A stretch of DNA of 64,000 nt. It comes from Holacanthus passer (lineage: Eukaryota > Chordata > Actinopteri > Pomacanthidae). A program made the position numbers and the translations under genes. Location: contig JAFREQ010000167.1 of assembly GCA_025331565.1 (NCBI GenBank), forward strand, positions 372,001-436,000, written 5' to 3'. Positions 26,801 through 36,200 of this stretch are shown here, piece by piece; within the stretch, counting starts at the first letter, position 1; each line of letters starts with the position of its first letter. The notes under the pieces were generated by a model. That model had not been told where the DNA came from. It was given only the letters and a program-made list of their open reading frames with translations, and searched no databases.

Positions 26801-27746
26801 ACTGAGCACACCCTCCAGGTGCCAGTACTCTCAGAACACTAACTGTACATGTGGGGACCCTCCTCCTCCTCACCTGCCTCAGCAGTGGACCACACACTCC
26901 TGTGCTCAGCCTCCCTCGGACTCTCCTTCCTGCCTTCCCACTTCCCCTCAGCTCTTACCCTTCTCAGGAAACACCCCGAGCAAGCAAAATGCTGCCCTGT
27001 TACCTACAAACCTGGACCCAGTCTACACACACATGGAGTGCCGTATGCACTACGTCCACTGTCCCCCTGCCCACTTTCACCACTGTTCCCAGGGAAGAGT
27101 AGTGGCCCCCAGGCAAGGACCTGCCCACAGCTGCCATCTCAGGAAGTACTGTGTCCACACCGCAGGCCTGCAGGCTGGTTCAGCCAGAGAGCAGAGATCC
27201 AAGACCACAGCTTTGCACCAGGACACAGGCCCAGCTCCTGGTTCAGTCGCTGGCTCACAGCCTGTGGGACAAGAGGATGATCATAGACATGAAATGAGGC
27301 CCTCAAGCCCTGACAGTAGCCAAAATATCAGCACGCCAGCCCCAACACAACCTCAGACTCAATGCCCCTCCCCCTCACTGGGCTCACCACACACAACCAG
27401 TCATGAAAGACAGAATGCAAAGGACAGTGACCATTGTTGTGGTGATAACCATGTGTCCATCACAACCACAGATACAACAATGCAAATGGATGCTTGTTGT
27501 AAAATCCCTGGCAACCAGGAGAAGCTCGAAAGTGTTCCCGTCACATGGGAGGAAAGTGTCAAAAAGTGCAAGCAGAACTCCAAAAGACAGCGGGCGTCCT
27601 CCGCCTCTCCAAAGAAACTCTACTGTTTTAACAGGACGTTGAAAGTGAAGTGCAATTCAGCTTCAGAGTTTAACGTGCCAAAAACTGAAACCAGCGTGCC
27701 TCCTATTGCAATAAACACTAATCCCTCTTCTGAAAGCTTATGTTGA
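2146..27746 (+). CDS. disp1: Dispatched-1, Hedgehog-releasing RND transporter (complete, 9 coding exons)
   Basis: Multipass plasma-membrane protein that releases cholesterol-modified Hedgehog from producing cells. Coding exons: 2146-2834, 19354-19383, 20118-20241, 20776-20903, 22550-22644, 23478-23575, 23714-25303, 25454-25717, 25899-27746. They sum to 4866 nt, 1621 codons plus stop, with all phases agreeing and GT-AG at every junction. Order: Cys/His-rich cytoplasmic N-terminus (1-240), TM1 (about 248-268), first luminal loop with a furin-type REKR at 337-340, sterol-sensing domain (about 564-730) with the GADD motif near 629-632, second large loop, second RND half with VDFAVHYG near 1107-1114, and a long cytoplasmic tail (about 1193-1621). 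It is slightly longer than human DISP1 (1524 aa), mainly in the two tails. The start is the first ATG of the exon, in strong context (GGACCATGG). DISP1 rather than DISP2/3 is chosen because loop and SSD sequence and both tail motifs match DISP1. No lesion seen. Confidence 0.97.
4113..4146 (+). repeat. poly-T tract (34 nt)
   Basis: Uninterrupted run of T. It could be the reverse-strand tail of a retroposon, but I found no SINE body next to it and no target-site duplication. Confidence 0.9.
4420..4760. promoter_or_regulatory. candidate intronic regulatory element with two octamer motifs
   Basis: Two exact POU octamers, ATTTGCAT at 4482-4489 and 4607-4614, lie on the same strand. AGTAATTATTTAC sits between them near 4550, and the base composition is more balanced than the flanks. 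The segment is free of the repeats seen elsewhere. Its regulatory role is inference from motif content and position in disp1 intron 1. Confidence 0.35.
5169..5228 (+). repeat. (GT)30 microsatellite
   Basis: Perfect dinucleotide array in disp1 intron 1. The Val-Cys runs in open frames here are artefacts of it. Confidence 0.97.
11792..11843 (+). repeat. (AC)26 microsatellite
   Basis: Perfect dinucleotide array in disp1 intron 1. Confidence 0.97.
15450..15705. promoter_or_regulatory. candidate intronic regulatory element with three homeodomain cores
   Basis: GC-balanced, non-repetitive island with TAATTG at 15570-15575, TAATCA at 15599-15604 and TAATTG at 15640-15645. No coding frame with splice signals is visible. 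Function is inferred from motif density only. Confidence 0.35.
19354..19383 (+). CDS. disp1: disp1 coding exon 2 (30-nt microexon)
   Basis: Acceptor TTTTTCAG before 19354, donor AAAG|GTAAG after 19383, phase 2 on both sides. With flanking bases it gives [11 protein letters not shown], matching the short RPSRPFKLPK stretch just before TM1 of DISP1 proteins. Too short for ORF finding; supported by exact phase continuity and family sequence. Confidence 0.9.
20118..20241 (+). CDS. disp1: disp1 coding exon 3 (first membrane segment)
   Basis: Acceptor TTTCCAG, donor CTG|GTGAGT. Encodes [19 protein letters not shown] and the rest of TM1, ending [12 protein letters not shown] at the start of the first luminal loop. 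Phase 2 in, phase 0 out. Confidence 0.95.
20776..20903 (+). CDS. disp1: disp1 coding exon 4
   Basis: Acceptor CCCAAAAG, donor AAAAA|GTAATT (a weak donor). Encodes [20 protein letters not shown] and on to KYADEQAK, a very conserved DISP1 luminal segment. Phase 0 in, phase 2 out. Confidence 0.95.
22550..22644 (+). CDS. disp1: disp1 coding exon 5 (furin-site exon)
   Basis: Acceptor TTTCTGTAG, donor CCAG|GTAAGA. Encodes [20 protein letters not shown] followed by [15 protein letters not shown] at 337-340 aligns with the proprotein-convertase site reported in mouse Disp1. Phase 2 in, phase 1 out. Confidence 0.93.
22809..23240 (+). repeat. interspersed repeat family B copy 1 (GATAA-tailed, in disp1 intron 5)
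   Basis: Starts with GATAAGATAAGATATTCC, then TTTATTAGTCCCACAACGGG and GGAAATTTGCAATGTTACAACAGC split over the following bases. It then decays into AT-rich AAGTATCAACA repeats. The same head and body recur at 61115-61410. It resembles a common teleost retroposon 3' end; class is inference. The right border is approximate. Confidence 0.7.
23478..23575 (+). CDS. disp1: disp1 coding exon 6
   Basis: Acceptor TTTATGCAG, donor AAGG|GTATGT. Encodes [20 protein letters not shown] and [12 protein letters not shown], matching the DISP1 luminal loop. Phase 1 in, phase 0 out. An overlapping open frame starting upstream at 23340 is intron. Confidence 0.94.
23714..25303 (+). CDS. disp1: disp1 coding exon 7 (luminal loop and sterol-sensing domain)
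   Basis: 1590 nt in phase 0, acceptor TGTTCTCAG, donor CAG|GTCAGT. Covers residues 389-918: Cys-rich luminal loop, then the SSD membrane segments from [19 protein letters not shown] through [20 protein letters not shown], and the start of the second luminal loop. The acidic pair in GADD is the RND-type charged site proposed to couple Hedgehog export to Na+. All expected motifs are intact. Confidence 0.97.
25454..25717 (+). CDS. disp1: disp1 coding exon 8
   Basis: Acceptor TTTAACAG, donor GAG|GTAGGG, phase 0 on both sides; residues 919-1006 of the second luminal loop ([20 protein letters not shown] onward). The frame continues past the donor into intron for about 30 codons by chance. Confidence 0.95.
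25899..27746 (+). CDS. disp1: disp1 terminal coding exon (second RND half and cytoplasmic tail)
   Basis: Acceptor TGTGGTAG ends at 25898; the first codon is GTG (Val) inside the spliced frame, not a start. Residues 1007-1621: end of loop 2, then TM segments including [20 protein letters not shown] and [20 protein letters not shown], then [20 protein letters not shown] at the membrane exit, and a long Pro/Ser/His-rich tail. A Cys/His cluster ([10 protein letters not shown]) lies near 1392-1401, and the tail ends SSESLC then TGA at 27744. Confidence 0.97.
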   Translation: MDAWITEELQYAPAGLSHGWFISNLEFYDLQDSLSGGTLVAMALSVAVAFSVMLLTTWNVIISLYAILSIAGTIFVTVGSLVLLGWELNVLESVTISVAVGLSVDFAVHYGVAYRLAPEPDREGKVIFSLSRMGSAIAMAALTTFVAGAMMMPSTVLAYTQLGTFMMLIMCISWAFATFFFQCMCRCLGPQGTCGQIPLPKKLQCQVFSEVTSTSASTQGKGSGMGKYQLDSRGREVEHYELEPLASSQKTEDKPREEQEVSAHLFNGIPPHHHTAPYSHIHYKSKTETGRSGPENGFVAALSTPSRCQYSQNTNCTCGDPPPPHLPQQWTTHSCAQPPSDSPSCLPTSPQLLPFSGNTPSKQNAALLPTNLDPVYTHMECRMHYVHCPPAHFHHCSQGRVVAPRQGPAHSCHLRKYCVHTAGLQAGSAREQRSKTTALHQDTGPAPGSVAGSQPVGQEDDHRHEMRPSSPDSSQNISTPAPTQPQTQCPSPSLGSPHTTSHERQNAKDSDHCCGDNHVSITTTDTTMQMDACCKIPGNQEKLESVPVTWEESVKKCKQNSKRQRASSASPKKLYCFNRTLKVKCNSASEFNVPKTETSVPPIAINTNPSSESLC

Positions 27747-28201
27747 TGATAGATTGATATTTTAATAAGAACTCAATCCAGAACAAATGTCCAAAAAAGG
27801 AATGACACAAACAATATATCTGTGCAATCAAACAAGGTTTGTCATGTTTGTTGACCAAGTGCCTCAGTGTGTTTCATAAAACAGCACGGACCCACTTAAT
27901 ATATTCTGTTTACATGTTTCTTGTAGTCACCAGGTCTTCATGTGCCAGACTGTGTTTGATTTTTACAGTGAAACACGCACCATTATTAAGGCTCTGCCAT
28001 GATGGGAAATTAAAGGTCTTTTCACAGACACCTCCATGACATTTTGCCAGCTCCAGCGTCATCCTCAGACAGCAGCCCTTTGCACCGACATAAAATCGTA
28101 CAGCATCTGTATTGTGATATTGTGTGTAATTTTCAATATATGTTGTCAAATATGAGATCAGACATCAGCTGTAACAAAAATTTGCCACATTTTACAAGCG
28201 G

Positions 28202-28311
28202 ATTAAAAGTCATTGCTTGACACTTTCTGTATTTTTGGGAGCTAGTGTTCAATTCTCATTGTGCTCTCGTGCTCAAGTCGCCACATGCCTCAGATGTACT
28301 GTATGATTAAA
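28202..28311 (+). terminator. disp1: candidate disp1 polyadenylation signals
   Basis: ATTAAA at 28202-28207 and at 28306-28311; the second is followed at once by a T-rich stretch. No AATAAA lies between the stop and 28.4 kb. These would give a 3' UTR of about 0.45-0.6 kb. Confidence 0.35.
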
Positions 28312-28439
28312 ATGTCTTTTTTTTATCATTATTGTCCTGCTGCCTCACATTGTCTGCTCTTCAAAATGTTTGTATACACATGCGCTTGGACCATAAAATG
28401 AGTTGAAGTTCTTCAAAGAACAGGGTATATCTTTAATCA

Positions 28440-28700
28440 TAACAGTGTACACCTGTTTCATTGTCTCCTCGCGGCTGGCGCCTTCAGTGCTATCTGTTAC
28501 ATCTGGCCTCAGGTCATTTACTGCATTCACTCTGGGCTGCCTGCTCTTTATGCGCGTGTAGACTTGGTTTGCACAACTATAATAATCCGGTTTTATTAGT
28601 GGCTGTGATACAGTTCTCATCTTCTTAAAGCTACAAGTCCAGGTCCATCTGCAGCCTTTCTACTCAGTTCCTGAGGAGCAAGCCCATTTTCTGTTTCCCA
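28440..28700. promoter_or_regulatory. candidate non-repetitive conserved island 3' of disp1
   Basis: A GC-balanced unique island, including CTCGCGGCTGGCGCCTTCAG near 28467, in otherwise AT-rich intergenic sequence. No frame with exon signals. Its call as regulatory is inference from composition alone. Confidence 0.2.
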
Positions 28701-28711
28701 CTGGAACAAAC

Positions 28712-31700
28712 TCAAGCTTGGAAATAGGAACTGGGTTAATAGATGGATAAAAAAAACCCTTTTGTGTTGTGTGCCTAATTTCACGCATTACATCAACTGA
28801 AAGAAGTCTTCTAAACTTTTCGGCCTGCTGAGGCAGACAGCGTTAATTACAGGGAGACAACACTCTGGCACAAAACACTGAGCAGCAACCCAGCTGCCAT
28901 CAGCTGTGGTTTTGCTTGTCTAACAAATATACATATATTTTGAATGAGTTACTCTTTTGTAATATTTCCAGGGCAACATTGGAACAAAATCTGCTGACTG
29001 TTGTCTCTGTTTTCTCTTTGAGCGGGACCTATTTATGACTGTGGCTTGTATATTAGCCTTCTTCAAACTATTGTGAGAATATTGAAAGATCAGAGAGGAT
29101 TTTTATATTCAGCGTTAAAGCAGCTATAATAAATATGTTTACAATAACAGTGGATTAAATGACTATATGTATCTGAAAGGAGTTGCTTGTCAGTACAAAA
29201 TGACAGACAGGCAAATTTAGTATCTAGCTGGTGGAGACCAAAAACAGAGCTAAATGGAGAATATTGGAATTTCATTTTTCATCTTGACATCTCAAATTTA
29301 GTGTTTTATTTCACTTTTCACATTGTGGTTGCATCAGACATTAGTGTCAATATGAAATGCTAGTTTCCACCACAACCTTGGCTCAGAAAAGCAGCTGGAA
29401 AAATGGTTGGATGATGCTTCCCTAGCTTGAAAACACTTCACTCCAGGCAGGCTGATGGTGCCAGAGGGAAGAGAGGAAAAGTACCACGATGCTCTTGCCG
29501 GTTCTCTGCTCTCATCCCCGTCACGCCCCTTAACCCCAGAACTGACTTCCACAAACAAACAAGCCCTATAAAACACATTATGTAAGTAAACCACCCACAC
29601 TGGGCTCACTTGATGCTTCTGTGTCGAAGGAAAGATCTTATTTTGGCTCACAGAGATCAGCTTGTGTTCCCCTCAGCCTCAGATCCCCGTGGCTGCCTTT
29701 ATTCTCCTCCTCCTCTCAATCAGCGCAGTGAAGATGAGTCCACTTCCCTCAGAGGATCCCTCCTCGGGCTTGCGTGAGCATCCTTGTAATTATATTTGCT
29801 TAAACAGAGGTCAAATATTAGCTATGGCCATGGGGCAGGGTTTATTACATTTCCCTGTGAGGGAGAATCTCAGAAGCATGTGTGTCTGTTCTAAGTATAT
29901 TCTGCAGCCTGAAATAACTGTGAAGAGGCCGCTGAGCTGGAGAGCTTGTTTACAAGGCAAACATTTGCTTCCACTTTTCAAATTAGATTTTGGTGTTGCT
30001 GCTGGACTGGTCCAGATTTATGGAAGTGAGACAGGTTTCCATTCTTCCTCAGTTGATCAGTGGAAGAGCTGTTTTTTCTTTTCGCTGATCTTTTTTATCT
30101 ATGGAGCTCCAAACAGACAAAAGCTTGTAAAAGACATCAAGTCAAGATCAAGTCAAAAATGTAACTGAAGCATCAATAAATAGTAATGTTACACATAAAC
30201 AATACGTTTATTCGCACTTTATTATATCTTTCAGGAGTCACACATTTAATCACTGATCATTGATTCATATCCGAGGCAGAGACTGAAGAAAAGGAGAGGA
30301 TGCTGAGCAGTCTTTCCAGCTCGCTACCTGCCAGCAGTTAAGTTTCATCACAGCTACAGCAGCCTGTGCAGGTAATGTTAATCATCCCTGAGTACTGAGG
30401 ATCCTGGTTCTATGTTGCACATGTAAACACCATGTCCTGCTTTCAGGAACCTGGAGAAGGCCCTGATTTAAAGAAACCTGGATATGATACCTGGAGTGCT
30501 TGGAAAGAAACTGTGACGCTGTGGCCTGCTCTCGAGGTTTCTGAACATTCTCTGTTGGTCCAGAACAAAGTGACTGAGATGGTGAGAAATCAAAGGCACA
30601 ACATGTGAACATTTTTCCCCCAATAAGATCGAAACCAGGATACGAGTGTCCATGTGAAAGCACCCACTATAAAAACTATTGTAACAGTAGCTAAAAGTTT
30701 TTAGCCACCAAGTCTACATCAACACGAATCCAAAGTTTACAGACACCATGCTTCTATCTTCACAACATCCTCATCTTCAAGCATGTCTCTCATTTCAATA
30801 GAGAACTATAATGGAAATGAGTCTTACTGAGTTTATTGTGTTATTGTTCACATTTTGTAAATTCAATTTTATGTATCCTTTCCCACAATGTCAACAAAAC
30901 TTACTTAACTAAAGTGAAAAAAGATAAATAACATGAACTGATCAGTAGGAAAGATTTTAAAATCAATTTTCATCAAGTGATTGGAGCTCAAGAAAAATAT
31001 TATTTTTACACTAAATTTTAATCATTTATCCCAAATTATTATTTTTTGAGTACATTTTTGGATGATCTGACAATCTTTCGTCTTTTGTCACTTTTAGGCC
31101 TCCATACTTATCAACCGTGCCTCTAAGTAAAAACCACAAAGTCTTTCTGGGCCTCCATATAGCAAATACACCCATGTACATCTAAATAACACCCACCACA
31201 TTTTGGGGGCACCAACAGCATTATCAAGTCCGTCATTGGTAAAAATCCCAGAAAATATAAACAACAATAAAAGCAGGCCGGACAGATGTTAATGTTGCAC
31301 TGTGCTCACATTAATGGACTGTCCACAGTGTATAAGCAGCAGGAGCCTGCAGACAGGCTGTAATGTTCAGAACAGCTGGCTCATAAAGGCTGGGAGGATG
31401 CAGGCGGCAGGGCCAACAGGACGGAAGCTTTCCTCTGCCCAGTGGCTTCCTGTTTTCAGACTCACGGCTCAAATAAAAGGAAATCGGTTGACCTCAGATT
31501 CACTCTCATCTTACATCCAGCAAAACCCAAAGTGCGTAGAGAAATGGTATCATATGCAGTTGCTGTTATGATGAAATAGTGTCATTAAAAGGATTCCTTG
31601 TTGAATGTGACACACCCAGTGCAATTATAAGCAGTCTTGATGTGGTGAACACTAAACTTTCACTAAATAACACTCTGGGTTTTCACTGATCACTCAAGGC

Positions 31701-32890
31701 TGACATGAAGAGCCAGTAAAGACAGCTAACACTCACCATCTAGTGGTGAAGATAGTACATGAAAATCCAAAACGAGTCCTTAGTTTTCTTTAGTCAGGCG
31801 TTTGAAAAGTCACTCACAGTCACATGCTATTTTCCTTTTTTTGTTTGTTTTATTTCAGTGATGTTTTCTTATATTACATCTGAGGATTAGATTTTTTTTT
31901 AAGTGTGACACTGCAATTGTGAGGAAAATCATTCATCATCATTCAATCATTTAAACCGAGGTTTACATTTGATAGGCAGAGATTAGGAGAGTTTTAGAGC
32001 AAAAAAAATCTCATTGAATAGACTCAACCATGAAAATATAGCTTACACATTGAAAAATTATTTACATGACTATTATATTAAAAGGCCCTTTCAGTTGATT
32101 TATAAGAACACTTTACAGAGAAAGGATTTTCACTGATAAAAACATATTTTTATACAGAGATTTACTGCTTTTCTGTCTCATGTCATTATAAAAACCTTTG
32201 TTTTCTGACTGCAACATCAAAACTGTTGAAATTTGTCTTTGTGAGATTTTACATACATAGTGATATACTAGAGAAAAAAAAACACTTCTGCAAACAAATG
32301 CCCTTGTGACTTATAGAGGTCATAAAATCAAGAGTAGTTTGTCACATACTGACAAACCAAACTGGCCATTTTAACACACATTTCAATCAACACACTGATG
32401 TTCATGTCTGCCTCGAGCTGCAGTTACAGTATATAAGACCTGTAGTGATCATCAAACAGACTTTCTCGCTTCTAAATTTCAAAGCTGTTCTGGGGATTTG
32501 CTTAATCCTGCAGGCTATTAGGGTGAGCAGTGCTGAATCTGCACCAACACTTGATGCTATGGAGAACATCTGACTAGCAACATTGTCATTACTCTTACTT
32601 AACGCTTTTACGTTTGATTAATTACAATAACATAAGAACAATCATTCGTTTGTACTTCACATGTCATTGGGTCATGGAGTGCTGTGACAATAACAAAAGA
32701 TAAAAGAGAAAAAAATGAAAAAGAAATTAATCAATGCATTTAACACTGTGCCACAAATCACCTGAACACACTGACAGATATTAAAACAGTTGAGGACTTT
32801 CTACATCAGGTTAGAATCAGCAGGTTCTACATCTGGTTCTCTAGAACCCATCTATGAAGGATGTTTTGGGGCATTTTTAAATACCCATTT
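28712..32890. other. intergenic region between disp1 and tlr5
   Basis: No exon supported on either strand. A repeat fragment starts near 29110. An open frame at 29662-30168 has a hydrophobic N-terminal run but no ATG at its start and no family features. The rest is AT-rich, plainly non-coding sequence. Confidence 0.6.
29110..29290 (+). repeat. interspersed repeat family C fragment
   Basis: Opens with TTAAAGCAGCTATAATAAAT, the same end as the copy at 33537, and carries GGTGGAGACCAAAAACAGAG, similar to GGTGAAGACCAAAACAGGG at 46.6 kb. Borders approximate. Confidence 0.5.
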
Positions 32891-32894
32891 TCCT

Positions 32895-32900
32895 TTTATT
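32895..32900 (-). terminator. tlr5: tlr5 polyadenylation signal AATAAA
   Basis: TTTATT on the plus strand, so AATAAA in the tlr5 sense, about 160 nt past the stop codon. It is the nearest canonical signal. Confidence 0.5.
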
Positions 32901-33058
32901 GCTTCGAAAAAAAGGAAAATTGGAAAAGCAAAGGGAGAACTTCTTCCTCATCTTACTACGGAGCCTGATTACTACCTCACTGGTGACACTTCAGTGGGGT
33001 GGAAGTTGCTGTCATCAGGTTCTGTTGGTTAAAGTAGGTTTTCTTTAATATGCAGTCA

Positions 33059-33289
33059 TTACTTTACTCTGATGTTCTGAAGCTCGATGCCATCCTCGAT
33101 CTGAGGTTGAATGTCAGGCTCGGCTTTGTCCTCTGCAAACTTTTTCACCTTAGTGTCTCTGAGTAACTTTGAGACGAGCCGCTCATAAAAGAACTCCAGG
33201 TCCTGAGGGTCCTCTGGCCAGACCAGGTACTCCCTCCTCTGGGCGAAAGCTCTGACAGCATTGTACTTCATCAGCTGGTAGTGAGCCAC
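33059..33289 (-). CDS. tlr5: tlr5 last coding exon (C-terminal TIR)
   Basis: Acceptor CAACTCCAG, then GTGGCTCACTACCAG. Encodes VAHYQLMKYNAVRAFAQRRE and on through the FFYERL region, ending ELQNIRVK and TAA at 33059-33061. Phase 0 entry. The open frame extending to 33340 is intron. Confidence 0.93.
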   Translation of the reverse strand: MAHYQLMKYNAVRAFAQRREYLVWPEDPQDLEFFYERLVSKLLRDTKVKKFAEDKAEPDIQPQIEDGIELQNIRVK

Positions 33290-36200
33290 CTGGAGTTGTA
33301 TCACAATGGACATACTGTGTAGGTTAGCAGTGAAGGTCAAGGATTATAAAGCAATGTTAATTTAAATCTGTATGAAGCCTGATATCTACTGAAAAGTGTG
33401 TACTGAAGTGCCCATTATCCACTCATCTTTGGTGCTTCTTGTTCTCTACAGAGTCACTCACCTGGCACCAAAGACATGCCAATAGCAATTGATAAGTTTG
33501 AAATTTTCACATGCTGTATGCAAACCTTTGGTTTCTCTTTAAAGCAGCTATAATCAATATTTTTATATTAACAAAAGATCCCATGACCACTTGTATGTGA
33601 ATGTTGTAAGTTGTGGTGATGACCCAACAGAGAATTGTCACCCGACTCTGCAGTTCCCCTCAGCTCTATGGAGCTTTATAGCTCTTTCAACTGTTTTTAC
33701 AGGCCACAACTTGAGACCCACTGTGGACTACCTGCCCAGCACCAAACAGCAGGAAAGACACAGTTGGAGACTAGTTGGTGACCATAGTGGAGCATTTAGC
33801 AGCTAAGGGGACAGATATTTTCATCAGGAGTTGTTACAGACCACAACCAGAACTAAAAGGAGAGTAAATATTTAAATTTGTCAGGTGGCCAGAAACAAGA
33901 CTCCAAATAAATTCTAATGTTGCTTGATTTCTCCTCGATATAGAAATAGACCACTGTTTGCTTGCTTTCTGCTGCCCCCAAACTGCAAAAATATTTTAAG
34001 TATTTCTACCCACATATAAAAATTCAAAATTTCTTAATGTTACTTTAAGCAAGAGAATGGATAGAAAGACAACCTAATACACACCTTCCCTACCACCAAC
34101 ATGATCAGGACGTTTGTCAGCTCGTCCAGCATCCGACCCTGGGCCAAAGTGAACGCCTCCAAGCACCAACCATCTAGAAAGAGGCACGACCCAGTTAGTT
34201 TTCTTTATCTCTTTAATTTTGCAATTCGTTTTGTGATTCAGAAAAGGCTCAAAGAAAGATCAGAGAGGGAGAAGTTCAGAACTGCAGCACAGGTTTGGAT
34301 ATAAAGGGAATTGTTCAATATTTTGGGTAATTGGAAGAAATTATTCACTTTCTTGCTGAGCGATAGATGACAAGAACATCTCAGCTCTCATATCTGTTTG
34401 TTGAATGTGACTCTACAGCTTGCCGATGGTTTGCTTGGCATAAAGACTGGAAACAGGGTAAACAGCTAGTCTGGCCCTGTCCAGAGGTGAAAAAAGATCT
34501 GCCTACCAGAACAGCACCTCCAAAGGACTATTTCTGAGCTGGGCCAAGTGACTTCCTGGAGTCTCTCCTGGTTGCCTCACAATGTCACAGAGATGACAAG
34601 ACTTGCATTGCAAGTCACTGCACCCAGCCAAGAAAAAGTCTAGTGTTTTTTACACTTCAGACTAAACAGATGAGATATAAAGTGTCAATTGAAAACTTCT
34701 GAGGATCTCAAGATACTGAACTATCTCTAAAAATATTTCAAGGCCCGAAATTAAGCAGACATATTGAAACCTTCCGACTGTTAAGACAGATCAAATTTAG
34801 AAAAACTGTACCTTTAAGGAACTCTTTGGAGACGATGCACACAGTCTTCCTGCTGCCCCAGATGGCATCTCTGACATTGGAGAGATGATCCTCACCTGGT
34901 ATGAAGTCTCTGGCCTCAAAACAACAACGGAAGATGTTCTTCTCTGAAAACTGGATTATCCAGCTTCTTCAGCAAAGCAGCCTCCACCCACCCATAGTCA
35001 CTGTTGCTAAAGCAGAGGAAGGCATCGTACTGCACCTCGTCCACAGGAGCTTCCAGTTTTGGGCCCTCGAGAACCCTGCCGACCATCTTTTTGTAGACGA
35101 TGAATATGCGCCCTCGCAGACGGGTGTAACCAATCCCGCTGAGGATGACCATGATGATGAGGACAGCAGAAAAGATGAAGAGAGCAAACTTCAGATCTTG
35201 GACAACCATTTCGTCATCTACCTCGCAGGGTTCAATTCTCGTGAAGTAATCCAGCAGAGGAAGGTCACGGTGAGCAGCTGGAAACTCACATCTGTACTCC
35301 TTAATTGGGCTCATGAAGGTTAGATGTGTCGTGTTTAGCCACATCAGGAAGCTCTCCAGATGACAATTGCAGTGGAACCGATTTGATGCAAGGTTGAGGA
35401 CGCTGAGAGACCTAAAAATCATTGGGTCTGGGGAAGCTAGAAAGTTGCTTGCTAGGTTCAGGTTTTTCAGGCTGGCCGGAAAGACATCTGGCGGCAGATA
35501 GGTTAGGGCATTGAATGAGAGGTCAAGCTCTATGATGGAGCTGAGACCTCTGAAAATTCCTTGTGGGAAAGTCGTGAGTGAGTTGAAGCTTAAATCTAGA
35601 CCGAGCAGATTCTCGAGGTGATCAAACAGATTGAGGCAATTCCCCTGCATCCAAATGATCTGCAGGGAACTGCCATGAAGATCCAATGCTTGCAAACTAT
35701 TATTATGGGGTACTGTAACATTGGACTTAACTTGCACCACCTGATTAAATTGCCACCGTAGAAGAAATTCTGGAGACGACTGAAATGAGATAAAATGACA
35801 TAAACGTCCTCCAAGTTCGTTAACCTGTTGTCTCTAACATCCACGTGGATACTGTTGACACCCAAGTCAGTGATACCGCTTATTGATTTCAGCTTATTGT
35901 CATCCAAAAGAAGAAAATCTAAGTTTGGTAACGATGCAGGAAAACCCAGGTCTCGCAGTGAGTTTCCTGTCAGATATAACGCACGTAAATAGGGAAGACC
36001 ACTGAATGCTTCGTATCCCAGTGCACCAATGTGATTGTAAGACAAATCCAACACCCTAAGGTCTGTCAGACTGGCGAACGTTTGAGAATAGACTTTTCCT
36101 AGGAGGTTGGATGACAGGTTGAGCATTCGTAAATGTCCTTGAAGACCACTGAAGGCATTACTGTGAATCTCATTGATTTTGTTTGCCGAAACGTCGATAA

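Noticed and set aside
29662..30168. 168-codon plus-strand frame with a hydrophobic start
   Set aside because: No ATG at the frame start, no recognisable domain, AT-rich intergenic setting; chance length is plausible in 64 kb.
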